Below are positions 16,927 to 26,677 of a DNA stretch of 64,000 nt, one piece after another. The DNA is from LVI-A0039 sp033105485 (GTDB lineage Bacteria > Bacillota_I > Bacilli_A > UBA3375). The translations under genes and the position numbers were made by a program. Location of the stretch: the NCBI GenBank assembly GCA_033105485.1, contig CP136956.1, forward strand, positions 992,001-1,056,000, written 5' to 3'. The notes beneath the pieces were generated by a model that worked only from the letters and a program-made list of their open reading frames with translations, was not told the DNA's origin and searched no databases. Position 1 is the stretch's first letter. Each line of letters begins with the position of its first letter.

Positions 16927-19422
16927 ATGAGTGATAAATTACGTAATAAAAATATTGTCGATGAGATGAATAACTCATTTCTTGACTATGCAATGAGTGT
17001 TATCGTATCACGTGCATTACCAGACGTACGTGATGGAATGAAGCCAGTACACCGTCGTATTTTATATGCGATGAGTGAAATTGGTAACTATGCGGATAAA
17101 CCGTATAAAAAGTCTGCACGTATCGTTGGGGACGTAATCGGTAAGTACCACCCTCACGGTGATACAGCTGTTTATGAAGCAATGGTTCGTATGGCGCAAG
17201 ACTTCTCATACCGTGACATGTTAGTAGATGGACATGGTAACTTCGGATCACTAGATGGTGATGGAGCTGCAGCGATGCGTTATACCGAAGCAAGAATGAG
17301 TAAGATTGCAATGGAAATGCTTCGTGACTTAGGTAAAGGAACAATCGATTACCAAGGTAACTATGATGAGACTGAAAAAGAACCAATCGTATTACCTGGT
17401 AAGTTCCCAAACTTACTAGTAAATGGTACTAGTGGTATTGCCGTAGGTATGTCAACTAACATTCCGCCTCACAACTTAGGAGAGGTAATTGATGGTTGTA
17501 TTGCTTACATGAAGAATGAAGACATTACAATTCGCGAATTAATGGAATTTATAAAAGGTCCTGACTTCCCGTTAGGAGCGCAAATTTTAGGTGTTCAAGG
17601 GATTGCTAAAGCTTATGAAACTGGTAACGGATCAATTAAAGTGCGTGGAAAATATGACGTAGTGTATGAGAAAAATGATAAAGCAACTATTATTTTTAGT
17701 GAAATTCCATTCCAAGTTAATAAAGCTAACTTAGTAGAGAAAATCGCTGAGAACGTTAAGAACAAACGTATTGAAGGAATCACAGACTTACGTGATGAGT
17801 CTGACCGTGATGGTATTCGTATTGTTATTGAATTACGTCGTGGTATGACACCAGAAGTAGTTATTAATAACTTATTCAAATATACTCAACTTGAATCTAA
17901 CTTCCCAACAAACATGCTTGCATTAGTTGGTGGAGAACCCAAAGTATTAAACTTAAAAGAAATTATCATGCACTTCATTAACCACCAGATTGAAGTAATT
18001 GAAAGAAGAACTAAGTTTGATTTAGATAAAGCGAAAGCAAGAATCCACATCTTAGAAGGATTACAAATTGCTGTAAATAACATTGACGAAGTAATTAAAA
18101 TCATTCGTTCAAGTGAAAATGCAGAGAGTGCACGTAGAACTTTAGAAGAGAGATTTGCGTTATCTGAAATTCAATCTAAAGCAATCTTAGAGATGCGTCT
18201 TCAAAAGTTAACAGGATTAGAAATTGATAAGTTAACTGCTGAAATTGCTGAATTAACTGAGTTAATTACTGACTTAGAAGATATCTTAGCACGTCCTGAA
18301 CGTGTTAAAGAAATCATTGAAGGTGAGTTAATTGACATCCAAGAACGATTTGCAACTCCAAGACGTTCTGAAATCTTATATAACTACATTGACAACAACT
18401 TAGAGTATGAAGACCTTATTGAAGAAGAAGAGGTAATCATTACTTTAACAAGCGGTGGATATGTTAAGCGTATGAAGACTGATGAATATAGATTACAAAA
18501 CCGTGGTGGTAAAGGGCTTAAAGGAATGGCTGTAAGTGAAGAAGATCGTGTTGAACACATTATCTCATTATCAACTCACAGTGATTTAATGTTCTTTACA
18601 GATACTGGTAAGGTATATCGTACAAGAGCCCATCGTGTTCCTGAATATTCTAGAACTGCAAGAGGATTACCATTAGTTAATATTATTGACTTACAAGAAG
18701 GTGAGAAAATTAAAAATATCTTATCTGTAAAAGAATATGGTGAGAATTCATTAGTATTCATTACAAAGAATGGTATTGGTAAGAAAACTGAACTTTCTGA
18801 GTATGAACGTGTTAATAAAAATGGTAAGAAAGCATTAAACTTACGTGAAGATGATGAGGTTGTATCTGTATTCACAGCAGGTGAAGAAGATAAGATTATT
18901 GTTACTTCAAGATTTGGTAATGCTGCCGTTATGGAATCAACTCAGCTACGTAACATGGGACGTACATCTACAGGGGTAAAAGTAATGTCATTCAAAATGG
19001 AAGATGATTACATCATTTCTGGTAATGTAGCTCACGAAGGTGACCTAGTACTTTCTGTATCTGAAAATGGTTATGGTAAGAATACACCAATTGAAGACTA
19101 CCGTGTAATTAATCGTGGTGGTAAAGGTGTAAGAAACATGAAGGTAACAGATAAAACTGGTTCCGTTGCAAAGACTGTTGTATTCCCATCGTCAGAACAA
19201 GTGGACACTGATTTATTAATGATCACAGAACATGGACAAACTATTCGTATTGCAACTTCTGATATTTCTACTATCGGTAGAAATACTCAAGGGGTACGTG
19301 TTATGCGCTTAAATGAAGGTGAACTAATTTCAAACATTGAGTTAATTCATGAAGTTGAAGAAGCTCAGGTTGAAGAAGTAGAAACTACAGAAACTGGCGA
19401 AAATGAACAAACAACTGAATAA
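16927..19422 (+). CDS. gyrA: DNA gyrase subunit A
   Basis: The DNA-cleaving subunit of gyrase; 831 residues. The quinolone region reads KYHPHGDTAVYEAMVRMAQD, with Thr at the position of E. coli Ser83 and Glu at 87. Catalytic Tyr lies in AAMRYTEARM. The C-terminal propeller carries a GyrA-box-like LQNRGGKGLKGM, supporting gyrase rather than topoisomerase IV. The tail is acidic (Glu/Thr-rich). Its last 20 bp overlap the start of the carboxypeptidase gene. Confidence 0.97.
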   Translation: MSDKLRNKNIVDEMNNSFLDYAMSVIVSRALPDVRDGMKPVHRRILYAMSEIGNYADKPYKKSARIVGDVIGKYHPHGDTAVYEAMVRMAQDFSYRDMLVDGHGNFGSLDGDGAAAMRYTEARMSKIAMEMLRDLGKGTIDYQGNYDETEKEPIVLPGKFPNLLVNGTSGIAVGMSTNIPPHNLGEVIDGCIAYMKNEDITIRELMEFIKGPDFPLGAQILGVQGIAKAYETGNGSIKVRGKYDVVYEKNDKATIIFSEIPFQVNKANLVEKIAENVKNKRIEGITDLRDESDRDGIRIVIELRRGMTPEVVINNLFKYTQLESNFPTNMLALVGGEPKVLNLKEIIMHFINHQIEVIERRTKFDLDKAKARIHILEGLQIAVNNIDEVIKIIRSSENAESARRTLEERFALSEIQSKAILEMRLQKLTGLEIDKLTAEIAELTELITDLEDILARPERVKEIIEGELIDIQERFATPRRSEILYNYIDNNLEYEDLIEEEEVIITLTSGGYVKRMKTDEYRLQNRGGKGLKGMAVSEEDRVEHIISLSTHSDLMFFTDTGKVYRTRAHRVPEYSRTARGLPLVNIIDLQEGEKIKNILSVKEYGENSLVFITKNGIGKKTELSEYERVNKNGKKALNLREDDEVVSVFTAGEEDKIIVTSRFGNAAVMESTQLRNMGRTSTGVKVMSFKMEDDYIISGNVAHEGDLVLSVSENGYGKNTPIEDYRVINRGGKGVRNMKVTDKTGSVAKTVVFPSSEQVDTDLLMITEHGQTIRIATSDISTIGRNTQGVRVMRLNEGELISNIELIHEVEEAQVEEVETTETGENEQTTE

Positions 19423-20737
19423 GAATAGATACAATGTTTCACATGAAACATTGTATCAATCATTTAAAGTAGCCTTATTAGCCGCTGTTATATTGCCTGT
19501 GTTTTCACCTTCATTAAGGGCAATTGAGCCTGTGGCAGGCCTTACAACGGATAATTACATCCTTATTGATAAAGATAGCCAAATGATCCTAGCAGGAGAA
19601 CATTACAATGAAGTTATGGGTATTGCATCTGTAACTAAACTAATGTCTTACTATGTGTATATGGATAAGATTGCAGCTGATAATATTGATGTTGATTCAG
19701 CCATCGTACCAGTAAGTGATGAAATAGTTGACAACTTTGCTAAGGATGCTGCTTTATCAGGGGTATATTTTGATTATAATAGTGAATATCCATTAAATGA
19801 TATGTTTGATTTAATGATGGTTTACTCTGATAATGGTGCAACTAAAGCAATTGGAGAATTCTTATTTGGAACTGAAGAAGATGCTGTAAAAGCTATGAAT
19901 AAGAAAGCTAAACAATTAGGGATGACTAATACAACATACTATAATACTACAGGTTTAACAATGGGAGATTATAAAGATGCAATGTTAGAGGGTACAACTG
20001 AAGATAATTACAATGTTTCAACTGCGGTTGATCAGTTATTATTAGTTGAGAGTCTTCTTGAAGTGTACCCTGAAATCCTTGATAGAGTAGGTCAATCTTA
20101 TGTTGAGTTTAATGGTTATACATTACCTAGTTTCAATATGATGCTACCTGGATTAGATTATGATTATCCAGGTGTAGTTGGTATGAAAACTGGTTCTAGT
20201 ATTGAAGCAGGTTACTGTTTTGTTGGGTACTATATTGACCCTGTTACTAAAAAAGAATACTTATCAGTAGTACTTGATAGTGAAAGTACTACTAAACGTT
20301 TCAATGATACAACTTATTTATATAATTGGATAGGTGATACTGAGATGCAAACATTAATGATGAAAGACCAAGTGATGGATCTTCGCATTAAAGGAGCATC
20401 TCAAAGTATTTACAAAGTCAAAACAAATGCAGATTACCAAATACCAAAGTCAACTAACTATAATTTAGAACGTCAACACTTCGAGTATAACTCTGAGTAT
20501 TTTGATGAAAATGAAAAGTTAATTAAAGATATCCCTGAAGGGGAAGTTGTTGGTTCTTATATATATACTATTGCAGAAGATGATGTTGAAGGAAATCAAT
20601 TCCAATCACTAACTTCAGATGCTAATACGATTAAGATCCAAGTAGAGAGTACAAGTGAAATTAAAAAAGAAGGATTCATCGGAAGTATTATTACAGGAGC
20701 CACAAACTTCTTTGTAAATATTTTTGAATCAATGTAA
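19403..20737 (+). CDS. D-alanyl-D-alanine carboxypeptidase (DacA-like)
   Basis: An exported serine peptidase that trims the terminal D-Ala from peptidoglycan stem peptides. The 444-residue protein has a signal peptide (hydrophobic VALLAAVILPVFS, about 24-38) and all three active-site motifs: SVTK near 75 (SxxK), SDN near 137 (SxN) and KTG near 261. A C-terminal beta domain and amphipathic tail (GSIITGATNFFVNIFES) should attach it to the membrane. Its start lies inside gyrA. Codons 10-19 contain a 30-bp near-palindrome with a parS-like core, so this coding end may be shaped by chromosome segregation. Confidence 0.9.
   Translation: MNKQLNKNRYNVSHETLYQSFKVALLAAVILPVFSPSLRAIEPVAGLTTDNYILIDKDSQMILAGEHYNEVMGIASVTKLMSYYVYMDKIAADNIDVDSAIVPVSDEIVDNFAKDAALSGVYFDYNSEYPLNDMFDLMMVYSDNGATKAIGEFLFGTEEDAVKAMNKKAKQLGMTNTTYYNTTGLTMGDYKDAMLEGTTEDNYNVSTAVDQLLLVESLLEVYPEILDRVGQSYVEFNGYTLPSFNMMLPGLDYDYPGVVGMKTGSSIEAGYCFVGYYIDPVTKKEYLSVVLDSESTTKRFNDTTYLYNWIGDTEMQTLMMKDQVMDLRIKGASQSIYKVKTNADYQIPKSTNYNLERQHFEYNSEYFDENEKLIKDIPEGEVVGSYIYTIAEDDVEGNQFQSLTSDANTIKIQVESTSEIKKEGFIGSIITGATNFFVNIFESM
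19435..19450. promoter_or_regulatory. parS-like site 1 (ParB binding)
   Basis: TGTTTCACATGAAACA differs from the consensus TGTTTCACGTGAAACA at one central base. It lies in a longer near-palindrome, 19429-19458. Confidence 0.8.
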
Positions 20738-20745
20738 GGAGAAAG

Positions 20746-22665
20746 ATGAAAAAGAATTATTATATTACAACACCAATATACTATCCATCAGCAAAATTAC
20801 ATTTAGGTCATGCCTATACAACAATCGCTGGTGATGTATTAAAACGTTATAAGCAATTACAAGGGTATGATGTATTTTATTTAACTGGTTCGGATGAACA
20901 CGGTGAAAAAATTGAAACTAAAGCAAAAGAAAATGGAGTAACTCCTAAAGCATACGTTGATGAAATCGTAGCTGGAATCAAGGATTTATGGGAATTATTA
21001 GACATTGATTACGACCGTTTCATCCGTACTACAGACGTAGATCACGAGCAAGCTGTTCAAAAAATCTTTGACCGCTTAAAAGAAAATGGAGATATTTACA
21101 AAGGTGAGTATGAAGGTTTATACTGTGTTTCATGTGAAACATATGTAACACCATCATCAGCTGTAGACGGTAAATGTCCTGACTGTGGAGCAACGCTAGA
21201 AACTGTAAAAGAAGAAACTTACTTCTTAAAATGTTCTAAATATGTTGATCAATTAGTTGCTCACATGGAAGCTAATGCAGATTTCATCTTACCAGAATCT
21301 AGAAAAAATGAATTGTTAAACAACTTCATTAAACCGGGATTACAAGACTTGGCTGTATCTCGTACATCATTCAAATGGGGAATTCCTGTTAAAGGTGATG
21401 AAGACCACGTTATCTATGTGTGGATTGATGCATTATCAAACTATATTACAGCATTAGGATACTTAGGTGAGGATGATGAGTTATTCGCTAAATACTGGCC
21501 TGCAGATGTACATTTAGTAGGTAAAGAAATCATTCGTTTCCACGTTATCTACTGGCCAATTATCTTAATGGCTTTAGGATTAGAATTATCTAAACAAATC
21601 TTTGCTCACGGTTGGTTATTAATGGATCAAGATAAAATGAGTAAATCAAAAGGTAACGTTATTTACCCTGAGTACTTAGCTGAAAACTATGGAGTAGATA
21701 CAATTCGTTATTACTTAATGAGAGAAGTATCATTTGGAGATGATGGTCAATTTACACCAGATACATACATTACTCGTATTAATACTGATTTAGCAAATGA
21801 CTTAGGAAACTTAGTTAATAGAACAATTAGTATGACAAATAAATACTTCGGTGGAACTGTTAAATCACATAATGTAACAAACGAGCATATCACTTGGTTA
21901 CATGATGTGCAAACTAAAGAATTAGCTTCATTAAATGCAAATATGGATAAGTTATACTTCTCTAAAGCATTAGAAGACTTATGGAGATTAGTAAGTGCTA
22001 CAAACAAGTTTATTGACTTAACTAGCCCGTGGGCTTTAGCTAAAGATGAAAGTAACACAGAGTTATTAGAAGCAGTAATGTACGAATTACTTAAATCAAT
22101 CGAAATCATTAGTACTTATGCTAAACCATTCATGCCAGCAACAGCTGCTAAAATTGAAGAACAAATTAATATTGAAGCTGTAACTAGTTTTGAAACATTA
22201 GAAGTTTCACGTGAAACATACAATGTATTAGAAACTGTAAGTCCAATCTACCCACGACTTGAAAAAGAAGTTGAAGTCGAAAAGATTCGTGCAGAAATGC
22301 AAAGGGGTATGGATGAAGCAAAAGCTAAACTAGCAAAAGAAGAGGAAATTGAATTTGATGAATTCAAGAAAGTAACTATGAAAGTTGGTAAAATTGTTTC
22401 ATGTGAAACACATCCAAATGCTAATAAGTTATTAAAATTCCAAATTGATTTAGGAAACGAAACAAGACAAATTATTAGTGGATTAGCAAATTATTATGAA
22501 CCAAGTGAATTAATTGGAAGACATGTGCAAGTTGTTGCTAACTTAAAGCCTGTTAAGTTACGTGGGGAATTAAGTGAAGGTATGTTATTAACTACAGATA
22601 CTGCAGATGGGAAAATTAAACTAATTTTCTTAGATGAGCATGAAGTAGGAGCGGAGTTACTATAA
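20746..22665 (+). CDS. metG: Methionyl-tRNA synthetase
   Basis: Charges tRNA-Met. The 639-residue protein has the HIGH-type motif HLGH (TPIYYPSAKLHLGHAYTTI), a zinc knuckle with CVSC and CPDC near residues 125-150, the KMSKSKGN loop near 296 and a C-terminal EMAP/Trbp111-type tRNA-binding domain (about 540-639, VTMKVGKIVSCETHPNANKL) used for dimer formation. There is no T-box leader. It lies 8 bp after dac in a long operon, and three parS-like sites fall inside it. Confidence 0.96.
   Translation: MKKNYYITTPIYYPSAKLHLGHAYTTIAGDVLKRYKQLQGYDVFYLTGSDEHGEKIETKAKENGVTPKAYVDEIVAGIKDLWELLDIDYDRFIRTTDVDHEQAVQKIFDRLKENGDIYKGEYEGLYCVSCETYVTPSSAVDGKCPDCGATLETVKEETYFLKCSKYVDQLVAHMEANADFILPESRKNELLNNFIKPGLQDLAVSRTSFKWGIPVKGDEDHVIYVWIDALSNYITALGYLGEDDELFAKYWPADVHLVGKEIIRFHVIYWPIILMALGLELSKQIFAHGWLLMDQDKMSKSKGNVIYPEYLAENYGVDTIRYYLMREVSFGDDGQFTPDTYITRINTDLANDLGNLVNRTISMTNKYFGGTVKSHNVTNEHITWLHDVQTKELASLNANMDKLYFSKALEDLWRLVSATNKFIDLTSPWALAKDESNTELLEAVMYELLKSIEIISTYAKPFMPATAAKIEEQINIEAVTSFETLEVSRETYNVLETVSPIYPRLEKEVEVEKIRAEMQRGMDEAKAKLAKEEEIEFDEFKKVTMKVGKIVSCETHPNANKLLKFQIDLGNETRQIISGLANYYEPSELIGRHVQVVANLKPVKLRGELSEGMLLTTDTADGKIKLIFLDEHEVGAELL
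21126..21141. promoter_or_regulatory. parS-like site 2
   Basis: TGTTTCATGTGAAACA has one mismatch at the centre. It lies within metG. Confidence 0.8.
22203..22218. promoter_or_regulatory. parS-like site 3 (perfect 14-bp core)
   Basis: AGTTTCACGTGAAACA has the full GTTTCACGTGAAAC core; only the outermost base differs from consensus. Confidence 0.85.
22395..22410. promoter_or_regulatory. parS-like site 4
   Basis: TGTTTCATGTGAAACA, identical to site 2, lies 192 bp after site 3 within metG. Confidence 0.8.
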
Positions 22666-23435
22666 TGATTGTAGAAACTCATATTCACTTAAATCATCAG
22701 CAATACGATGATATAGATCAAGTTATTCAAAGAGCAACTGAAGCAGGTATCACGCATATGCTTGATATCGGTTGTGAGCCTCATACGCTTGATCTATCGA
22801 TAGCTATTAGTAATCAGTATCAGAATGTAAAATCATCTATAGGGCTTCATCCTGTTGATGTATCGATGCGTACTGATGAATTAATCACAAAAATTGAAAC
22901 ACAAGCAACAAATAATAGTCAAGTAATTGCAATCGGAGAAATTGGTTTAGACTATCACTGGTATCCTGAACAAAAGGAAGAACAGAAAAAGCTATTGCAT
23001 GAGCAGATGAAGATTGCAGAAAAACTAGCATTACCAGTTGTGATTCACAGTCGTGATGCTTACGAAGATTGTTTCGAAATCTTAAGTCAGTATCCAACTG
23101 TTACAGGCGTTATTCATTCTTTTAGTGATAATTACGATATGGCTAAAAAGTTTGTTGACTTAGGTTATTACATTGGTATTGGTGGTCCTGTAACATTTAA
23201 GAATGGACAAAATCAAAGGGAAGTCGTTTCTAATATTGATTTAAATAAATTAGTAATTGAAACTGATGGACCGTATTTAACACCAACTCCACATCGTGGA
23301 AAAAGAAATGAACCTGCATACTTAACATTTATTTTAGATGAAATTATTTCATTACGTGAAGAGGATGCAAAGACAGTTGAAGAGACTATTTATAATAATA
23401 GTTTCCAACTTTTTAAAGGATTAATAAATGAGTAA
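22665..23435 (+). CDS. tatD: TatD family metal-dependent deoxyribonuclease
   Basis: A 256-residue TIM-barrel hydrolase. It has the N-terminal HIH metal motif (IVETHIHLNH), IGLHPVDV, IGEIGLDYHWYPE, VVIHSRDAYED, GVIHSFS and the late IETDGPYLTPTPHRG. These are the six conserved TatD blocks (YcfH/YabD subgroup). It overlaps the metG stop by one base, the same metG-tatD pairing as in Bacillus. The family acts as a 3'-5' exonuclease in DNA repair or turnover. Confidence 0.93.
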   Translation: MIVETHIHLNHQQYDDIDQVIQRATEAGITHMLDIGCEPHTLDLSIAISNQYQNVKSSIGLHPVDVSMRTDELITKIETQATNNSQVIAIGEIGLDYHWYPEQKEEQKKLLHEQMKIAEKLALPVVIHSRDAYEDCFEILSQYPTVTGVIHSFSDNYDMAKKFVDLGYYIGIGGPVTFKNGQNQREVVSNIDLNKLVIETDGPYLTPTPHRGKRNEPAYLTFILDEIISLREEDAKTVEETIYNNSFQLFKGLINE

Positions 23436-23964
23436 ATTAAAACCAAATTTATATGTAGAAGATGCAACTAAAATTGACTACAAGCAATTGGAGGAAATGG
23501 GAATTAAACTTTTATGTTTTGACCTAGATAATACTTTAGATATTCCAGACCGAATAACTACAGAACTTATTCCAATTTGTGAAAAAACACTTGAGCTTAT
23601 TGCAGAAACTGACTTAGAAATTTTAATAACTTCAAACAACTCAATACCTAACCGTGTTAAGTCGTTTGCAGACCTTATCGATAGACCGTATATTTCAAAA
23701 ATGCAAAAGCCATTTCAAAAGAAATATAAGAGTTCTAAAGTAATTACAAAATATCAACCACAAGAAATTATGTTCATTGGAGATAAACTTGTAACTGATG
23801 TTATTGGTGGAAATGCGTTTGGTAGTTATACTACTTTAGTAGATCCATTAGTATCAAATAAAAAACACTGGTATACACATATAATGACGGTATCAGATAA
23901 CTTCTACCAATTCTTAATTGGTTTTAAAAGAGGTCGTTATTATAACCGATTGGAGACTAAATAA
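23428..23964 (+). CDS. yqeG: YqeG-family HAD phosphatase
   Basis: A 178-residue HAD hydrolase. It has motif I FDLDNTLDIPD (nucleophile Asp), motif II TSNN, a Lys region (KMQKPFQKKY) and motif III FIGDKLVTDVIGG. It overlaps tatD by 8 bp and yqeH by 1 bp, and keeps the Bacillus order yqeG-yqeH. No shikimate gene follows. Its substrate is not known for certain. Confidence 0.92.
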   Translation: MSKLKPNLYVEDATKIDYKQLEEMGIKLLCFDLDNTLDIPDRITTELIPICEKTLELIAETDLEILITSNNSIPNRVKSFADLIDRPYISKMQKPFQKKYKSSKVITKYQPQEIMFIGDKLVTDVIGGNAFGSYTTLVDPLVSNKKHWYTHIMTVSDNFYQFLIGFKRGRYYNRLETK

Positions 23965-25064
23965 TGAAATGTATTGGATGTGGAGCAGAGCTTCAAAATA
24001 CAGATAGCAAAGGTCCTGGGTATACACCTAGAAAAGAGTTCTCAGATAACGAATTATGTAAGAGATGTTATCGTTTAATTCATCATAACGAGAGCCCTGA
24101 TAGTCACTATACAAATGAAGATTTTCTACGTATTTTAAAACAAGTAGAAGAAGAAGATTGTTTAGTAATATACTTACTAGATTTCTTTGATTTCATTGGT
24201 AGTAACATTGCCGATGTAGAACGTGTAATTCAAAATAAAGATCACATTATCGTTGCAAACAAGATTGATTTAATGCCGAAAGCGGTTAAAGAAAATAAGC
24301 TACGTCGTTGGTTCATGAATGAAGTAAAAGAACGTAACTTTGATCCGTTAGACGTAATGTTAATTAGTGCAAAAAAGAAACGTAATATTGATGAATTACT
24401 TAACTTAATTGATGAATACCGTAACGGTCGTAATGTATATGTCGTTGGTGCAACGAATACAGGTAAGAGTACATTAATTAATGGAATTATTTCAGCAGTA
24501 ACAGGTGATTCACGTGAAGTTATCACAACTTCATACTTTGCTGGAACTACATTAAGTACAATTCAAATTCCATTTGATGATGGTAGTTTCTTAGTAGATA
24601 CTCCTGGTATCATTAATGAGCACCAAATCACAAACTACTTAGAGAAAGATAGTCTAGATATTATTGTTGCTAAAGATGAAATTAGACCAGAAACTTATCA
24701 GCTAAACCCTGAGCAAGTATTATTTATTACTGGACTAGTAAGAATGCGTTATTTAGCAGGACCTAGAACATCATTCACTCTTTACTTCTCAAACCGTGTT
24801 AATGTACACCGTGCGAAATTAGAGCGTGAACAAGACCTAGTGGATAACCACTTAGGTAAAGATTTATTATCACCACCAACACCAAAAGAACTTGAGAACA
24901 TCGAAGGATTCGAAAGTCAAGAATTTACATTATATGAAGGTAAACAAGACATTGTTATTGAAGGATTCGGATGGATTACTCTAAACGATATCGAAGATGA
25001 TGTAACAGTAGAAATCGTTTACCCAGAAAAAACTCGCGTCCATGTACGTGATTCAATTATTTAA
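23964..25064 (+). CDS. yqeH: Ribosome-assembly GTPase YqeH
   Basis: A circularly permuted GTPase needed for 30S assembly; 366 residues. An N-terminal zinc ribbon (CIGCGAEL and ELCKRC) is followed by G4 VANKIDLMPK, G5 SAKKKRNI, then G1 VGATNTGKSTLIN, G2 and G3 DTPG, the permuted order. The C-terminal domain (about 230-366) is the usual RNA-binding part. Confidence 0.95.
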   Translation: MKCIGCGAELQNTDSKGPGYTPRKEFSDNELCKRCYRLIHHNESPDSHYTNEDFLRILKQVEEEDCLVIYLLDFFDFIGSNIADVERVIQNKDHIIVANKIDLMPKAVKENKLRRWFMNEVKERNFDPLDVMLISAKKKRNIDELLNLIDEYRNGRNVYVVGATNTGKSTLINGIISAVTGDSREVITTSYFAGTTLSTIQIPFDDGSFLVDTPGIINEHQITNYLEKDSLDIIVAKDEIRPETYQLNPEQVLFITGLVRMRYLAGPRTSFTLYFSNRVNVHRAKLEREQDLVDNHLGKDLLSPPTPKELENIEGFESQEFTLYEGKQDIVIEGFGWITLNDIEDDVTVEIVYPEKTRVHVRDSII

Positions 25065-25072
25065 GGAAAAAG

Positions 25073-25375
25073 ATGGAATTAAACAGTAAACAAAGAGCTA
25101 CGCTTAAAGCGGAAGCTAACAAAATTAAAGCAACGTTCCAAATCGGAGCAGGTGAATTACACGAAAACAATATCGCTGCAATTGCCCAAACTTTTAATAC
25201 TAAAGAATTAGTAAAAATTAAAGTAAATCGTCAAGATAAAAATGATAAAAACATTACTCGTGATTTTGCCAACACATTAAGTGAAAAAACTGAATCACAA
25301 GTAGTTGCAGTTATCGGAACAACAATTATCTTATACAAACAACATGAAGATAAGGAAATGAGAATCAAACTATAA
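25073..25375 (+). CDS. yhbY: YhbY/CRS1-domain RNA-binding protein
   Basis: A 100-residue CRM-domain protein. It starts LNSKQRATLKAEANKIKATF and has the GxxG-like FQIGAGELHENNIAAI near residue 22-35. The family associates with pre-50S particles. It lies 8 bp after yqeH, with AAGGA before the ATG. Confidence 0.92.
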   Translation: MELNSKQRATLKAEANKIKATFQIGAGELHENNIAAIAQTFNTKELVKIKVNRQDKNDKNITRDFANTLSEKTESQVVAVIGTTIILYKQHEDKEMRIKL

Positions 25376-25917
25376 TGCTTAATCTATATAGTGTTGTTTG
25401 CTCATTACAAAATGAGAAGCGTTACGCTCATACTTTAGGTGTAGTAGATATGGCTAAACGAATTGCGTTAGCTTATAACCTAGATGTTACTAAAGTTGAG
25501 CAAGCTGCGCTTTTACATGATGTAACTAAGCAAATATCAAAAGATCAGCAGATGCAATTACTTGCTGATGTTGATGATCAATTCATTGTTGATAATCCGC
25601 CATTATGGCATAGTTTCACAGGAAGCATTTATGCTCAAAATGAACTAAATGTTAATGATCAGGAAATATTGGAAGCAATTAAGTATCATACAACCGGTAA
25701 ACTAAATTGTGGGGATATTGCTAAAGTCATTTACTTAAGTGATTACCTAGAACTTGGACGTGATTTAGAAAATTTAAATTACTACCGTAATATGATTGGA
25801 GTAGTATCACTAGATGCATTATATAAGCAAGTAGCACGAGCTAGAATTGATTATGAACTATCTAGTGGACACCAGTTACATAGCCTAACAAAGGAACTAT
25901 ATGAGTCAATTATTTAA
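25375..25917 (+). CDS. yqeK: HD-domain diadenosine tetraphosphate hydrolase YqeK
   Basis: A 180-residue HD-fold metal hydrolase. It has the first His at KRYAHTLGVVDMA, the HD pair in ALLHDVTKQ, WHSFTGSIYA, and IKYHTTGKLNCGDIAKVIYLSDYLE with the last His/Asp ligands. YqeK splits Ap4A symmetrically. It overlaps yhbY by one base. The usual following genes rsfS and yqeM are absent and ylmH follows instead. Confidence 0.92.
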   Translation: MLNLYSVVCSLQNEKRYAHTLGVVDMAKRIALAYNLDVTKVEQAALLHDVTKQISKDQQMQLLADVDDQFIVDNPPLWHSFTGSIYAQNELNVNDQEILEAIKYHTTGKLNCGDIAKVIYLSDYLELGRDLENLNYYRNMIGVVSLDALYKQVARARIDYELSSGHQLHSLTKELYESII

Positions 25918-26674
25918 AATATTGCAACATTATAATAGTAGTGAAGAAACGTTCGTAAGGAACGTTTTTCATTATTTTGAGGAAGTTAGTTTATATGAAT
26001 ACCCAAAAGAAATTGGGTTCTGTGATCCTAATGAATTAAAGATCGTAAATGATCTTAATGGTCATTTTAATATTAAAATAACGACTAATGGTGGTTACCA
26101 AAATGCTGAGCGAACTAAGGTTATGATTATGCCAGATAGTTATGACATTTCTCCGGAAATTACGATCTATGAGCTTGAGTACAACCTTAAGTTTAATAAA
26201 CTAGAGCATAAGCATATTATGGGGGCGTTATATAACCTTGGAATTAATGAGCGTTTAATTGGTGATATCATTGTAAGCGAAGAGGGACGTGTTCAAATTA
26301 TCATTAGTAGTGAAATGAAAGACACATTACCAATGCTCCAAGAGAGGTATGCAAATGTACCAGTAAAATACAGGCTTATTGACGAGATTACAATTGAGAG
26401 TAAGGCCCCCAAGTATGCAATTAGAAGCAGTAAAACAAAGCGTCTAGATAGTGTATGTAAAGCTGTTACTCACAATTCACGAAGTCAAATGTCCAAGGAA
26501 ATAAAGAAGGGTAATGTTTATTTAAATCATAAGCAAATAAAGGATCCAATTAAACAAGTAGAAGTTGGTGATTTATTATCTGTCCGTGGTTATGGGCGTG
26601 CTGAGATTATAGATATTATACCGGTAAATGGAAAGTTTAATATTAAGTATATGACAACAAATCATAAAAAGTAA
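25901..26674 (+). CDS. ylmH: YlmH-type S4-domain RNA-binding protein
   Basis: A 257-residue protein. The N-terminal region resembles YlmH from its first residues (HYNSSEETFVRNVFHYFEEV, then FCDPNEL, and GGYQNAERTKVMIMP). A C-terminal S4 domain (about 180-245) has SKTKRLDSVCKAVTHNSRSQ. YlmH has been linked to rescue of stalled ribosomes and usually lies in the division gene cluster; here it closes the yqe operon. It overlaps yqeK by 17 bp. Codons 16-23 form a perfect 8-bp hairpin with a T-rich tail, odd for coding sequence. Confidence 0.85.
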   Translation: MSQLFKILQHYNSSEETFVRNVFHYFEEVSLYEYPKEIGFCDPNELKIVNDLNGHFNIKITTNGGYQNAERTKVMIMPDSYDISPEITIYELEYNLKFNKLEHKHIMGALYNLGINERLIGDIIVSEEGRVQIIISSEMKDTLPMLQERYANVPVKYRLIDEITIESKAPKYAIRSSKTKRLDSVCKAVTHNSRSQMSKEIKKGNVYLNHKQIKDPIKQVEVGDLLSVRGYGRAEIIDIIPVNGKFNIKYMTTNHKK

Positions 26675-26677
26675 TTA

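Noticed and set aside
17000..17410. Minus-strand open frame opposite gyrA
   Set aside because: It is a shadow of the strongly conserved gyrA frame, with no ribosome site; the same holds for the other antisense frames in gyrB, metG, the adhesin and the giant gene.
20738..20745. Possible T-box leader before metG
   Set aside because: metG starts 8 bp after dac inside an operon, with no leader at all.
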